DNA of 64,000 nucleotides from Adiantum capillus-veneris (Eukaryota > Streptophyta > Polypodiopsida > Polypodiales > Pteridaceae), in NCBI GenBank assembly GCA_014529385.2, contig CM043968.1:6179501-6243500 (forward strand), written 5' to 3'. The translations under genes and the position numbers were made by a program. Below the pieces are notes generated by a model that saw nothing but the letters and a program-made list of their open reading frames with translations, was not told where the DNA came from and ran no database searches. Positions 1-11,889 of the stretch are shown here, piece after piece (within the stretch, counting starts at the first letter, position 1; each line of letters opens with the position of its first letter).

Positions 1-382
1 AGGTGGCAAGAGACTCACTTATTTCTCGTTCCTTCGATGGAGGCTCTTGGGTTCTCCTTTGAGAAGGAGATGCGTCATCAAGAAGCAAATTTTTGAGCCC
101 TTTGTATGGATCCTCTTCTTCTTCCCGAATCGGAGAGAGGCCTCCTTTAGAAATCTTGCAAGGAGGCTTCCTAGGTACTCTCTCGTCATGGTGGGGAGCT
201 TGGAGAATCCCATGAGCACGAAGCTGTCGTTGCACTTCACTTTGGAGGGATGGATTGCCCATGGATTGTTGAAGCCTAGAAACAAGGTAGTTAACAAGCA
301 TAGGGGCATCATTAGTAGCCTACTCATTAGCAAAATCAAAGTTATTAACATTAATTTCACTCTCTTTACTATTGTCAGCCAT
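1..382 (-). pseudogene. LTR retrotransposon gag, N-terminal part, runs off left edge
   Basis: The reverse strand opens with ATG at 382 and reads MADNSKESEINVNNFDFANE, then a TAG at 322-320, then continues in the same frame to the window edge with a polar, glutamine- and glutamate-rich sequence (LVSRLQQSMGNPSLQSEV and onward). This is the composition of the N-terminus of a plant LTR-element gag, the structural protein that packages the RNA. The decisive context is a primer-binding site about 105 bases upstream at 488-505, where a gag leader should have one. The in-frame stop makes this copy non-functional unless it is read through. Capsid and zinc-knuckle domains would lie outside the window, so gypsy and copia cannot be told apart. 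The longer open frame that covers the same bases in another frame is hydrophobic and unlike any known domain. Confidence 0.6.
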
Positions 383-487
383 TCTAGCAACTTTTAGGCG
401 TAAAATTTTTTTACGTGTACTTTGGCACTTCAAAGCCTAGTTGCTACTCCTCTTTACCCCTTTAGAAAAAGCACTCACGCTACTGTA

Positions 488-505
488 CCCATGGCTCGAA
501 TACCA
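488..505 (-). promoter_or_regulatory. Retrotransposon primer-binding site (initiator tRNA-Met type)
   Basis: The reverse strand reads TGGTATTCGAGCCATGGG. Plant LTR elements commonly use TGGTATCAGAGC, complementary to the 3' end of initiator tRNA-Met; two of those first twelve bases differ here. The adjoining LTR should end near 511, where the reverse strand ends in TTGCA. Confidence 0.6.
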
Positions 506-510
506 TTAAT

Positions 511-1389
511 TGCAAGGAATAGAAGAGAGGGTCTGATAGATATTTTTCTATGTCTAGGCCATGGAGCAGACCAAGACCAAGAAAAACCTAGCAAACAAAA
601 GAGTTCAAGCTATATTCTATGCTCGCTCCCAAAACAAGGAGCCTAGACAATGTAAGTGCGGCTAAATCATCTGCCAAAACATGTATCAAGTTATCTCTCT
701 CTCTCTCTAACCCACTCAATGCTCGAGTTGCATATACTCACTCAGACTCGAGAACAGATTTATGAAGACATTTACGTGTTTAATATGAAAATGGAGAAGC
801 AGAGAGAGAGAGAGAGAGACACTGCAAATGTTTGTGTAAAAATGTTTTCTTTTATCACGCCAAGTCTACAACAAAATTTATTAGAAATAGGAGGGAAAGA
901 AAGCTTATCCATGTCTGAAGCTTTGACTTTGTATCTCATGGATGGTCGTTCCTTCATACACGTGCTCTGCGACCAATTCCCCCTTCGATTTCAACAAGGA
1001 GCTCTACAATAGAGTCTCTCTTTCTATCTATCTTTGCAGCCGAGTGTCAATCTCTCTGAACCCCCTCTTTGGGTTCAACCTCAAAATGAGAGCAATCTCT
1101 CTCTCTAATCTCTTTCATTACCCTCGCAAAGAGGCTCTCTCTCAATCCTCCTCAATTCCCTTCCTATGGGAGCACCCCCTAGTGAGCATAATGAGCTTTC
1201 TTTTTATTGCTCTTCCCTACAGAGAGAGATCGAGCTCTCTCTCTCCTCGATTCGTTCAGAGAGAATCTCTCTCCCTGGCTCCTTGTTTGTGGCAAAGCAG
1301 GCTGTCTCTCTTCTCGCATCTCATACTCAGGCCGCGAACCCTGTGCAACCCGGTTCTCACTCCCTCTTCTTGCAACCCGCTATGGCCTG
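511..1389 (-). other. Probable 5' LTR sequence, pyrimidine-rich, no gene seen
   Basis: This stretch begins at the base expected for the LTR end next to the primer site at 488-505. It is rich in short CTCTCT runs and GAGA runs (near 690-710 and 802-819). I see no coding domain; the open frames across it are built from the pyrimidine repeats. The far LTR end was not located, so part of this may be older flanking DNA. Confidence 0.3.
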
Positions 1390-1512
1390 CATGGCCTCTT
1401 CCTCGGCTTTGGTTATTTTTCGGGGTGCTTGCCCTCGTGGCGAGCAGCTCCCAGCCACCTCAACAGGCTGTCTCAGCGCCACCTCAGCAATATTTTACGC
1501 GTGAGCAGGCCA
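1390..1512 (+). repeat. MULE-1 left terminal inverted repeat
   Basis: Pairs with 6690-6813 in inverse orientation. Shared landmarks are CGGGGTGCTTGCC (1421), the CCACCTCA/CTCAGCGCCACCTCAGCA block (about 1455-1490) and GCGTGA (about 1499-1504). Similarity continues outward through a GGTTA...TTT stretch to a GCATGG at about 1390, then fades. Confidence 0.65.
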
Positions 1513-1557
1513 TCAAGGTAAGCGGTCCCAGCCGGCAGCGCTCTACAGTGAGCACGA

Positions 1558-2119
<562 letters not shown>

Positions 2120-2256
2120 CTGCACAAGGGTGCTGGACCTTTCACTGATGCGTGTGCACACACCGGTGACTCATGTGAGTTGTGGATATCACCATTGAAG
2201 GGGATGCTTTTAGAAGTTGAAGCACTACTTGTGCTTCTGTTTATGTTTGCTAAAAG

Positions 2257-2906
2257 GTGTCACACGAGCACACACTGAGCATATATTGGACGTGCATCCT
2301 GTCCGAAAATGTTCATTGTTCCGTCTCCAATAAGCGAACATGGCTAAACTATTATGTGCATTATCATCAAGCACTAATTGTGGTGGGCTTTGCAAGAAAC
2401 ATGTCGAACTACCAATTGTGTATCTCTGCACGGAAAGCCCCATTTGTAGGATGTCTCAACCATCCGATTGATTTGTGCACACTGCCTTCTTCTTTGGGAC
2501 GATTGGAACATCCCATTGACCTATGCACACCCACACCAAACGAGTTGCGGATGCCGGCCATGCCGGTGCTCATCAACAAAAGCGTGGACCTTTTGAGCGA
2601 CACCAAACCTCCAACATCCTCACCCGAAGAGCCACAAATTTCGCTCGTAGAGGAGGCCAAGGTATCCATCCTTGCCACACGTACTTACACTCGAACACAC
2701 AAACCATAATCCATGGTGTTTGCTTCCAAATGATGGAAATGTTTGTAATCACTTTGTTACAGGACTCCACATCAATCAATAACTCCGTGAAGAGCGTCCC
2801 TAAGGTCCCTAGGCATTCGGAACGATTAAAGGCTATGAAGTTCAAGAGTATTGATGCCTCTCGGGTCCTAAGGCGTTCGGAGCGCTTGCGAGCACGACAT
2901 GAATGA
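2257..2906 (+). CDS. Putative two-exon gene inside MULE-1, unknown function
   Basis: I do not recognise this protein. An open frame from 2257 reads to a consensus donor (AAG|GTATCC, exon end 2661). A consensus acceptor (TTGTTACAG) precedes 2763, and the second exon runs in the same phase to TGA at 2904-2906. The spliced product would be about 182 residues. Exon 1 has a duplicated HPIDLCT motif and an acidic, proline-rich end (SSPEEPQISLVEEAK). Exon 2 is strongly basic with two copies of an [HR]SERL[KR]A motif (RHSERLKA and RRSERLRA). The start is uncertain because the first 40 residues look less gene-like, and an upstream intron is possible. It lies on the strand opposite the transposase, the same position the protease gene holds in MULE-2, so it may be an element accessory gene or a captured host fragment. 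Confidence 0.35.
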
Positions 2907-3035
2907 GAATGAGCACTTTTAGGGCTCAAAAAATTCTTAAGGTTGTTTTGGGATGTATGCCCTTGTATGAATGGTGAAATATTGGATTCATGCAATGTAT
3001 TAGCTCTTGTTTAGCTCTGATTTTGTTGGCCATGT

Positions 3036-3036
<1 letters not shown>

Positions 3037-3131
<95 letters not shown>
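3037..3131 (+). repeat. (CT)n followed by (CA)n microsatellite
   Basis: Uninterrupted CT repeats to 3087, switching directly to CA repeats to 3131. Confidence 0.97.
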
Positions 3132-3134
<3 letters not shown>

Positions 3135-3354
3135 TTCACGCTCAATAGATGTGGTCATTGCAAATAATTGAATGTGTTGGCTATGTGGCTTGACAATTAT
3201 GTCCTCAAACAATTGAATGTGTTCCCATTGTTGGGCACTCCATCCCTCAAACAAACTCTTGTACATAAACTTACACTTAGGAATAGATATTCTCAATGCA
3301 CATTTTTGAATGTGTTGAATGCTTCATAAGATCTAAAAGTATGCTATATTGAAA

Positions 3355-3421
<67 letters not shown>
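3355..3421 (+). repeat. (CT)n microsatellite
   Basis: Uninterrupted CT repeat. Both flanks carry related text, a 'gg(g/c)actcc(c/a)tccctcaaa' stretch near 3232 and again near 3427, so this block is partly a local duplication. Confidence 0.95.
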
Positions 3422-3426
<5 letters not shown>

Positions 3427-3543
3427 TTGGGTACTCCCTCCCTCAAAACAAAAATGCACATACACATGTAAGCATTACAATCTCCTCAACATTGATATTT
3501 GAAAAAACATTACATGAGTTTTAATCTACATGATTGGAGCTAG

Positions 3544-6283
3544 CTACGCATCCATACCCAATGAACTTGAATTCCCATCTTGTTTCTGTGCATGCTTATC
3601 CAAATTTTGTTGCATTGAGCTTTTACTTTTGCGTGTGGGGAGTATGAATGAGTTCACTACATTCTCGTTGTTGCCTTGGGCCAATTTCCTCCTCCCTAAT
3701 CTCTTCTCTATGAAAGGCTTTGCTCTCTTCAAAGTGTTGCCGAATGCATCTTTAGTGGCAACAAATGTAGAAGCATGTTGATAGGCATCCTCGCTTGTAG
3801 CTTTCAACGCATGTAGTTTTCCAATGGCTTGCTTGACAAGTGCACACGCTTCCCCGATCAACTCACTACTGTCACTGACGGTTGACAGAAGCTCTTGAAG
3901 AAGATTATCAAGATCCTTCAAGCCTTTATTGTTATCTTGCTTTTCCTCATTCTCATGAAGACTCCCACCCTCAAAGTCTTGGTCAACTTGATGTACATCT
4001 TCTATGGAAACCTCTCTCTCCATGGCTTTAATTGGCAGTGTAGGCCTTGTATGGATATCACCAACTTGCCTTTCATATAACTTTAAGCACACATCCTTCA
4101 AAGTAGAAGTTGAAACACCTAACATAAGCATCACTTTTATTTGATGCTTACATATATTTCCCTCCTCTGACCAAGCACATGTGCAACAAGCCCAAACACT
4201 ATCAAGATTGTATACAGTATGCACCACTTGTGGGTTTGAGCCACTTTGCACAAGTACATGTGGATCCTCCTCCATAGAAATTATGGAGACATGGCTATCA
4301 GGAATTTTCATCGCTCTTTCATAAGAATTCTCCACAATACTCTCAATTGCATTATTGCGCACAAACCCCTTGTCTTTTGTCATTTGTACGTACCAATAAA
4401 ATGGTAGAGCGGAGGAGGTCAGCTTGTGAACCAGCCAATCGATTCTACGTCCAACCATCTTCTTTGAACTTCCTAGAAATTTGGTCTTCAATACACCATG
4501 ATAGGCCTCAATTGCCCCATGTGTATCCTGTCCTGAGTGTGGGAGTGTCCTCGATGCACGCACCCACATGTCTGCAGGCAAAACCAACATGGTGCGTAAG
4601 ATAAATAAACAAATAAAAGTTATTTGATGTACATAAGATTGTGTATGTACCAATTTTTGGAAGCCAATATGTTTTGAAGTAATTGATGAAGGCCTCTTCC
4701 TTTTGAAAATCTTGGAGGAATGATGCTACCATTTCTTGCGCACGTTCTCGTGCTTCCATCTCTGTCGTGCTAGAGGGTCCTCGCATGTGCATGATGAGAC
4801 CCAAGGTACGGAACATCGAAGCCCTTGTTGGCCACCTTTGTACCTTCCTAACAAGGTGCTTGAGCCAACATCGTCGCACATGCCACAAGCATAAGTAGAC
4901 CGGAACATTGAAAACCTCCCTATCGTAATACCAAAACTTTTTTGGCATCACATAAAAAAAGATTGTTTGTAAATATTCTCACTTTCATACCTAATAGCAC
5001 TTATTTCTGTCTCTGCATCATCTACCATGAAAGCGATAGGCTCCCAACACTTGTGGTAATCTAACATCCCATTTCTAAATTTGGAAAGCCACAAGCTTGT
5101 CACCTCTAGTGTAGCGCTAGATGACAATATCCAAGCTATAGGTACGCCATTGCGATGTGCATCAAAAACGAGGATAGAGTACAAGTGGAACTACAATTTG
5201 AGAGAGCATGAACACACCATTAATCCAAGTCTCAATTAGCTATTCTCACATGAGAAAAGGGGTACATACCTTATACTTATTTGTACCAAATGTGGCATCC
5301 ATTGCGATTAGGTTTCCATCGCCGTACACTTTGCACATCTCTTTTTGCCAAGGTGACTGTATTCCCAAGATGAAGTCCTTTCCATGTGATAGGTCCTGCT
5401 CTTGATAGATAAACACCATCGATGTATTTTTGGTGCACCACCGTCGTGTGCTATCAGCATCATCCTCGTGCAAATAATATGTCTCAATAGCAATCTTTCG
5501 TGCTATGTTAAGAATGTCGCGAATGGAGAGGAAATCATCTCTCGTTGTGGGATGGTGGGGATCTGATGTGATCTGAGTATGCAACGCCTTGATGTGTCCA
5601 TCCATCACTTGCGAGGGAGTAAACCCTCGTCGAAGAAGATTACACACCCATAGCTTCTTCTCCTTAGAGACCCAAGGAGAGAATAACACTTCGGAACCTT
5701 CACCATGACATACCAAATCCTCTTTATCAGTGTGATAGGGATTAATGTATGATATCACACCAAGGCTATGGTCGCGATGTAGACGGCTGATGGTGAAATG
5801 GCATTGACATCCTCGTTTTGTGAGGCCTTTGTTGTGTCGTCTTCTCTTTTTTTTGCTTGTGCCAGCCACACTTGATGTTGCGGTTTCATGCTTTGCAATA
5901 GAAGGTTCCGTGTGTCGTTCATCGAGAGGACCATAGGCACACCAAAACCTATAAGATGTAGGATTGAATTTGCAAGGGCTTGATAACAACTTGACTACAA
6001 TAAACTTTTGATAACCATAACACACTTACACTATGTTTTCAATCCACGCATCATTGAGTAACCTCTTGATTTTATCAGGATGGCGACGATGGTGCGTGTA
6101 TTTGTTGAAGACTATGTCATAGTCTTCGATCTTGCCCTCACCTTGAACAAAGTCGTCAACACGTGACCATGGGATAATTGCTTGGCGCATGACCTTATAT
6201 TTTGATCTCTCGTCATGCATAAGCGTCCAATGCAAAACACTAGCATTAAAGGCACCGGACGACGAAACTTGCACATTTTGCAT
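3544..6283 (-). pseudogene. MULE-1 transposase (MURA/FAR1 family), five exons, one bad join
   Basis: This is the DDE transposase that cuts and joins Mutator-like elements. By eye the exons are 6283-6030, 5948-5270, 5190-4991, about 4950-4651 and 4571-3544, with good GT/AG signals at three of the four introns. Exon 2 has a basic KKKRRR stretch and a CQCHFTI motif of the FAR1 DNA-binding part. The catalytic triad is visible: Asp in IAMDATFG (about 5290-5305), Asp in FMVDDAETE (about 5005-5025) and Glu in GAIEAYHG (about 4495-4512). A SWIM zinc finger (CTC...ICKH) lies at about 4146-4190, followed by an acidic coiled-coil-like tail. At the exon 3/4 join the only available AG gives the wrong phase and sits beside a T7 run, so I infer a frameshift. 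About 780 residues are represented, a normal family length. Confidence 0.8.
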
Positions 6284-6514
6284 TGTCGTTAGATAATTTC
6301 GATCTTAATTAAACCTCCTCGAGCCAAATCGAATGGGCCATGAGCAAACTCCCTGAAAGCTTCATTAGGATAATGTAAGAATGGGAAATTCATATATAGT
6401 TACATGGAGAGGTGTGGATGTGTGTGAGAGATCGAGAGGAACATGGCAGCATCATCAAAGGTATGTGGGTGTGTGTGTGTGTGTGCGTTAGTGTGAGGCC
6501 TTGTTGTGTGCACC

Positions 6515-6588
<74 letters not shown>

Positions 6589-6689
6589 AAGACAATGGAA
6601 TTAACTGCAAGGCTCCAAGCGTTCAAAACCAGGCCAAGGGTATCCAAAGTGGGGGCGCTGAAAAGGGTCACTGAGGTGGCGAGGAGGGC
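6284..6689 (+). repeat. Non-coding flank of MULE-1 with (GT)n microsatellites
   Basis: Upstream of the transposase. It holds a short GT tract near 6468-6486 and a long one at 6517-6586. No coding domain is seen; the open frames across it are CV or HT repeats. Confidence 0.85.
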
Positions 6690-6813
6690 CTAGAAAAGTC
6701 ACGCAAAAAAGGTTGCTGAGGTGGCGCTGAGGGGGCCTGCTGAGGTGGTGGGGAGCTGCTTGCCCTCGTGGCAAGCACCCCGAAAGTTAACCACGGGCTC
6801 TTCCTCCCCATGC
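6690..6813 (-). repeat. MULE-1 right terminal inverted repeat
   Basis: Inverted partner of 1390-1512. It contains several GCTGAGGTGG units (6669-6682, 6714-6727, 6739-6750) and a small palindrome TGCTTGCC...GGCAAGCA (6758-6776). Confidence 0.65.
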
Positions 6814-8062
6814 TCACAATCGCGCTCATGGCAACTCTCCTCATCTCTCAGATCTCCACACCCCCTTCTCAATCAACCGACACCCTCTCTCAGGACACCC
6901 TCTCGTGCCATCCTGCAAAAACTAGCCAGTGCGCCCCGTCTCATGCACACTACTCCTCATCCTGGCTATGCTACTCTCAAAAACATCTCCCCTCTTGGCA
7001 TGGCTAGAATCTGTGCCCTCTTGGCGACTCCCCGCAACCAATCAACACCCTCTTACTGGCCACCCCTTCCTCGTGACCTTCCATATCAAGATATGGCCCC
7101 TTTTTTTCTCTCTCTTTGCTAAGGCCTTAAAAGACTCTATTCCCACCACATAGTCTCCTCGTAAAAGAAACTTTAATGTTGAAGAGTAATCTCTATGGAC
7201 CTCCTCTCCCTCTCGGCTATGGCTCACAGGGCAAAGCCCTTTTCTCTCTTGCCTTGACTCACAATGGGAAAAATGCCTTTCTCTCTCTGATTTGATGCAG
7301 GCTCTCGACTATGGCCGCTCAGATATTCCCTCTCTAACTCCCGTACAGGGAGCGCTTCCTGGCTCCCTCTCAACATGGCCTCCCATGCTAGTGAACATTC
7401 CAACATATGTACAAAAGCGAGGTGCCTCCTCATAATGGCTTTTATTTCATTTGTCGCAATCATCATCCACAAGCAGCACTTCACAAGCAACTTCATATTT
7501 TAGAACTGTTTGCACTCTTCATTTAAACCTCTGCACCACCGAGAAACATAAAAGGTATGATTGCCTTGATGTCATCAAATTAAACATCTCCAAGTTCCCT
7601 TCTCTTTAAGCATAATGCCATAATAGGTGCGACGTCTTCATTGCCTGTCAAAACAAACTCCTTTTGGCAAATCAAGTGAGAGTATCATCCATGGAAATTT
7701 ATAAAAAAAATAATGTTTCAAGCTCGCTTCAAGTGCTCAATAGCTCATGCAAGTGTTCTCTTTCTCTGTCAAAATACCCATGCCCTTGGCCAAAAAAAAA
7801 ATGCAACAGGGTCATTCAACACCAAAACAGCACCGGTTCCTGTCAAGCTTCTAATAGCTCAATAGTGGTTAAGCCGTAGGCAAGCCCCGTAGGACTCCAT
7901 TATTAAGACCATCGCTCTCGACGGTGATGCCCCGTTATCTGCACGAAGGCAGGTGCACTGCAAGGCTGAAAAATCTCTATTCTACTTACTCAAATGCACT
8001 TAATAGTACCGAACATTTATAGCTAGATTGAGGACCTCCCTTCTTAAGCAAGAAAAGAGAAA
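6814..8062. other. No gene recognised; leader of an LTR element at the right end
   Basis: Pyrimidine-rich sequence to about 7300. A 90-codon frame (7496-7224, reverse) has no motif I know. The last few hundred bases before 8063 should be the untranslated leader of the element whose 5' LTR is LTR-A, read on the reverse strand, but no gag follows, so that element is truncated. Confidence 0.5.
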
Positions 8063-8080
8063 CCTTGTGCTTTGATACCA
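8063..8080 (-). promoter_or_regulatory. Primer-binding site next to LTR-A (initiator tRNA-Met type)
   Basis: The reverse strand reads TGGTATCAAAGCACAAGG, one base from the canonical TGGTATCAGAGC over the first twelve, and lies one base from the LTR end (GTTACA at 8087-8082). This fixes LTR-A as a 5' LTR on the reverse strand. Confidence 0.75.
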
Positions 8081-8081
8081 A

Positions 8082-9722
8082 TGTAACGTTTAATGGCCTA
8101 GTAACTTGTGTGTAGTGAAAAATAGCATGAACATAGTGAGCATTTCATTAGAATAGATTCCTAATGAGAATAACAAGAGTGCTTGGGTGGAGAGAGCAAC
8201 AAAAAGTATAACACCTAGTTAGATAGCATGAACAATACTTCAAAAGAGAGAGAAATCAAGCTATTGACAACAATTGAGGACCGGATTTGCATGGAGCCGG
8301 TCCCCCCTCCAAAAGGCTTTGTATTATGGTTTCTCCCATCAAGAGAGAAATTTTACAATACAATTCTTTTTGTTCCTTCAATACTAGCTAGTGCAATGAA
8401 GATGGAAACTTCAAGAACTAAGCAAAACACTTATTAAACACAACATCAATTCCCTCACTGTTTCAGACCCAAGACCTCACACACCTTCGAAGATGGTGAG
8501 AGCTAGCGGGGTATGAGAGTAGATTGAGAGGAAGAAGGAGTAGTCATCAATTCCCTCACGGTCTCGGACCCAAGACCTCACACACCTTCGAAGATGGTGA
8601 GAGCTAGCGGGGTATGAAAGTAGATTGAGAGGAAGAAGGAGTAGTCTTATGAGAAAGATGTACATCTCCTCACATAATCACTCATATTAGCATAGCTTAG
8701 CTTAGTAATTAGCATGGTAGAGGAGATGAGCATGCATTGAAGCTTGGCTCTTGGTTGGATTTGCATCACAAAGCCAAGAGTTGTTGGTGTAGGCCTCCCT
8801 TCTCACCAGCTTGGAGTAGGTGATAAGCTTTCCATTAAAGCTTGAAAAGGAGAGAGAGAGTCTTCTTACTCCACACATGGACCAGTGTGAGTGTGTATGC
8901 AATAATGCCTTTGAAAAATCAGCCCCCTCTCTCTCTTGGTCGACCCCTCTTGCTATTTGCTCATGCTCACACCCTATTGGCCCATGCCAGGCTTAGCCAA
9001 TGAAAATTTAAGCAGCATAAGTGATAGCCTTCTGACATGTGTCCCCCTTTCCCCTTTTGTGAGAGCTTTATGAATCAATTAATGCAACTAAACTCTCATT
9101 GGACCCCTTTGTCTCCTCGCCAATAGGAATCAGGCAATCCATTGGGCTGTTGAATGCTCATTGGACCCCTTGGTAGACTGTCCAATAGTCTTCTAGAGAG
9201 CTTAATTCTTATTGTTTCTTTTGTTAAGTGTTTTTAAATTAATTAAACTAGATTTACTCTAGTCTAATTCTCATTGGTCCACCTCCATGGTCATCCAATA
9301 GGATTTGAGTGCACCTTGTGGGCATCTGGGCTAGGGAGCTGACACGTGTCCCTCTTTCCCTTTGTGTAAAGGAGCTTGTGAGTGCGTGTGTCTGTGTGTG
9401 TTTCTCTCTCATCTCCTACTTCTAGGCCTCGCCCCCTCCTATGTAGGGATGCATGAAGACTTTTTGAGCACACACAAAGCATCCAATTTTCCTAGGCTTT
9501 TGACCTTTGGACACAAACTTTGAATTTTGGAACCTTAGCATTTTGGAAGTCTTAATGGGCTGAACCTTAGGGTCTTTTAAGCCCATTGTTGCACCTTGCT
9601 CTTTTGCAGATGCCCCCCCCCCCTTTGGATCCCTATTTTCCCTCCTTTGGATCCCTACTGTGGCCGGTCTGCCAACTTAACCAATATTCTAGCTTTTTCT
9701 CCCATGGCACTTCCCCATATTA
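8082..9722 (-). mobile_element. LTR-A: 5' LTR of a gypsy-type element
   Basis: About 1.64 kb, ending at a primer-binding site. It shares long blocks with 10093-11735, 14016-14911 and, more distantly, 48082-49168. Landmarks: TGTAAC at 8082, a GAGGACCGGATTT block near 8276, a tandem duplication at 8444-8645, repeated CTCATTGGACC and CCAATAG text between 9090 and 9300, a short GT tract near 9380, and GGATCCCTATT repeated near 9627-9655. The outer end is placed where similarity with LTR-C stops (CCATATTA). No coding sequence is expected or seen. Confidence 0.8.
8444..8645 (+). repeat. 101-bp tandem duplication inside LTR-A
   Basis: Copies at 8444-8544 and 8545-8645 differ at only a few bases. 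The other LTR copies have a single unit, so the duplication arose in this copy and is recent. Confidence 0.9.
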
Positions 9723-10092
9723 AATGATCAATTTAACATGAGAAAATCATTTAGAAGAATTAGATATTAGTTATTATGATAACCAGAAGGTGTACCGGAA
9801 ACATCACATCTTGAAGGACGCGATTATGGAGAAGTATATTTATCATTATATGGTAAAGATAGTGGACAAGAAGGGCGATTTGACCTTAAACCTCACTGAT
9901 CTCAAAAATTTCATAGAATCCATTCAGTCAGACCTCCAAGAGAAGGCTGGTGTATACACTATGAGCCTGGCAAACGAGACACTAACATAGTACCTGGAGA
10001 ATCAGAAGAACCAGGATGATGACTACACGAAGGAGGATGGTGATGAGGATGATCAGACCCAGGATCAACAGAACTAGAAGAAAGATGATGGT
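9723..10092 (+). pseudogene. Unrecognised protein fragment with acidic tail, between two LTRs
   Basis: From 9790 the forward strand is open for 66 codons to a TAG at 9988-9990. It then continues in frame as YLENQKNQDDDYTKEDGDED and further acidic, glutamine-rich residues to a second TAG near 10076. The first part is a charged, helical-looking sequence (DKKGDLTLNLTDLKNFIESI). Composition and codon use look like a real exon that has acquired one stop. I do not recognise the family. Its flanks are the outer end of LTR-A and the inner end of LTR-B, so it may be host DNA caught between two insertions or a passenger fragment. The first 60 bases (9723-9785) recur at about 25925-25985. Confidence 0.4.
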
Positions 10093-10452
10093 TGTAACTT
10101 TTAATGCACTAGTAACTTCTGTGTAGCAAAAATTGATAACATAGTGAGCATTTCATTAAGAACAAGTTTCTAATGAGCATAGAGAGAGTACTTAATTTTG
10201 AGAAAGCAACATAGCAATTAGGTCTTCCCAATCTCAAAAAACTAAAAATCCCTACAAAACACATTAAGTGCATAAATGAAGGGTGAGTTTAGGAAATGAA
10301 AAGGCAGATGAAGGTGGAAAGTCAAAAGACATATGAAAATGGAAAGTCAAAAGATCTTTTTTGTCCATATAAAGAGGTGTTCAACTTCACATTGATATAT
10401 TTGTGTTTCTCTTCTCGTTTATTATTCTTTTAGCGTTTTCTTCTCTTAAAGT

Positions 10453-10454
<2 letters not shown>

Positions 10455-10519
<65 letters not shown>
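10455..10519 (+). repeat. (CT)n microsatellite in LTR-B
   Basis: Uninterrupted CT repeat inside an LTR; absent from the matching place in LTR-A. Confidence 0.95.
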
Positions 10520-10522
<3 letters not shown>

Positions 10523-11563
10523 TTTGTATTTTACACCTAGATAATTTGGCATTGAAAATACTTGAAAAGAGAGAGAAATAGAATAATTCACAACAATTGA
10601 GGACCGGATTTACATGGAGCCGGTCCCCACTCCATAAAGGCTTTGTATTATAGCTTCTCCCATCAAAGGAGACTTTTGTACAATACAATCTTTGTGTTCC
10701 TTGACAAAACTAGTTGGTGCAACGAAGATGGAAGATTTATGCACCAAATTATTCTTGAAAAACACACCTAGTGTCCCTAGCCTCAGTCCCAAGACCTCAC
10801 ACACCTTCAAAAATGGTGAGAGCTAGCAGGGAATGAGGATAGATTGAGAGGAAGAAGATGTATCTTACGAGAAAGAAGTATTGTCCTCACATAATCACTC
10901 TAATAGCATAGCTTAGCATAGTAATTAGCATGGTAGAGGAGATAAGTATGCCATTGACACTTAGCTCTTGGTTAGATTTGCATTCTATAGCCAAGAGTTA
11001 TTGGTGTAGGCCTATACTTCTCAATGCTTGGAGAAGGAGATGGATTTCTTGCTCAACACATAACTTGTGTGTGTAGCAAAAATGTGTAACACTAAAAATG
11101 CCAAGCTTTCTCTCTCTTGGTCGACCCCTCTTGCTTTTTGCTCACGTTGGCATCTCATTGGCTCCGGCAAAGCTTAGCCAATCACAAATTAGAAGCATAA
11201 TTGATAGCCTTGTGACATGTGTCCCCCTTTCCCCTTTTGTGAGAGCTTTAGGTAATTAAATAATTCATCTAAACTCTCATTGGACCTTTTTGTCTTCTGA
11301 CCAATAGGAATCAAGCAAGCCATTGGGCTGTTGGATGCTCATTGGAGCCCTTGGTAGACTATCCGATAGTCTTCTAGGGAGCTTAATTTCTATTGGTCAT
11401 TTTATCAAGCACTTTTCAATTGATTAGACTAAATTTACTCTAGCCTTATTCTCATTGGTCCACCTCTATGGCCATCCAATAGGATTTGAGGGAAAATTGG
11501 GGGCAACTGGCCTAGGAGCCTGACATGTGTCCAATATTCCCTTTGTGTAAAGAGAGAGCTTTG

Positions 11564-11565
<2 letters not shown>

Positions 11566-11607
<42 letters not shown>
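11566..11607 (+). repeat. (GT)n microsatellite in LTR-B
   Basis: The same site holds a short GT run in LTR-A (near 9380) and LTR-C (14577-14593), so this is growth of an ancestral short tract. Confidence 0.95.
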
Positions 11608-11610
<3 letters not shown>

Positions 11611-11889
11611 TGTCTCTCTCTCTCTCTCATCCCCTACAATAAGGGCTTTCCCCCTCCTTCGTAGGGATGTGGGAAGACTTTTAGGTCTTCCCATGACCAT
11701 CCAATATTTCCCCTACTTTGGCCTTTGGACAATACAATTATAATTAGTATGCATACTCATTGACATTTGTGCACAATAAAGAAAAAAAGAGTCTTATAAG
11801 ACAAAAACTTTGTTCATTTATACATATTTACATTTGCTTACTCTAGGGAATCATCATAAGAATTGACAAGGTTTAGATTATCCTTTTAT

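Larger units (their letters stand above)
10093..11735 (-). mobile_element. LTR-B: 3' LTR of the gypsy element at 11.9-14.0 kb
   Basis: Begins with TGTAAC at 10093 and follows LTR-A block by block: the GAGGACCGGATTT landmark near 10600, the paired CTCATTGGACC text from 11270, and a GT tract. It lacks the 215 bases or so nearest the element interior that LTR-A and LTR-C share. It carries two expanded microsatellites that LTR-A lacks or has only short: (CT)n at 10455-10519 and (GT)n at 11566-11607. Confidence 0.75.

Noticed and set aside
6390-6693. Open frames rich in Cys-Val or His-Thr
   Set aside because: Generated by the (GT)n microsatellite.
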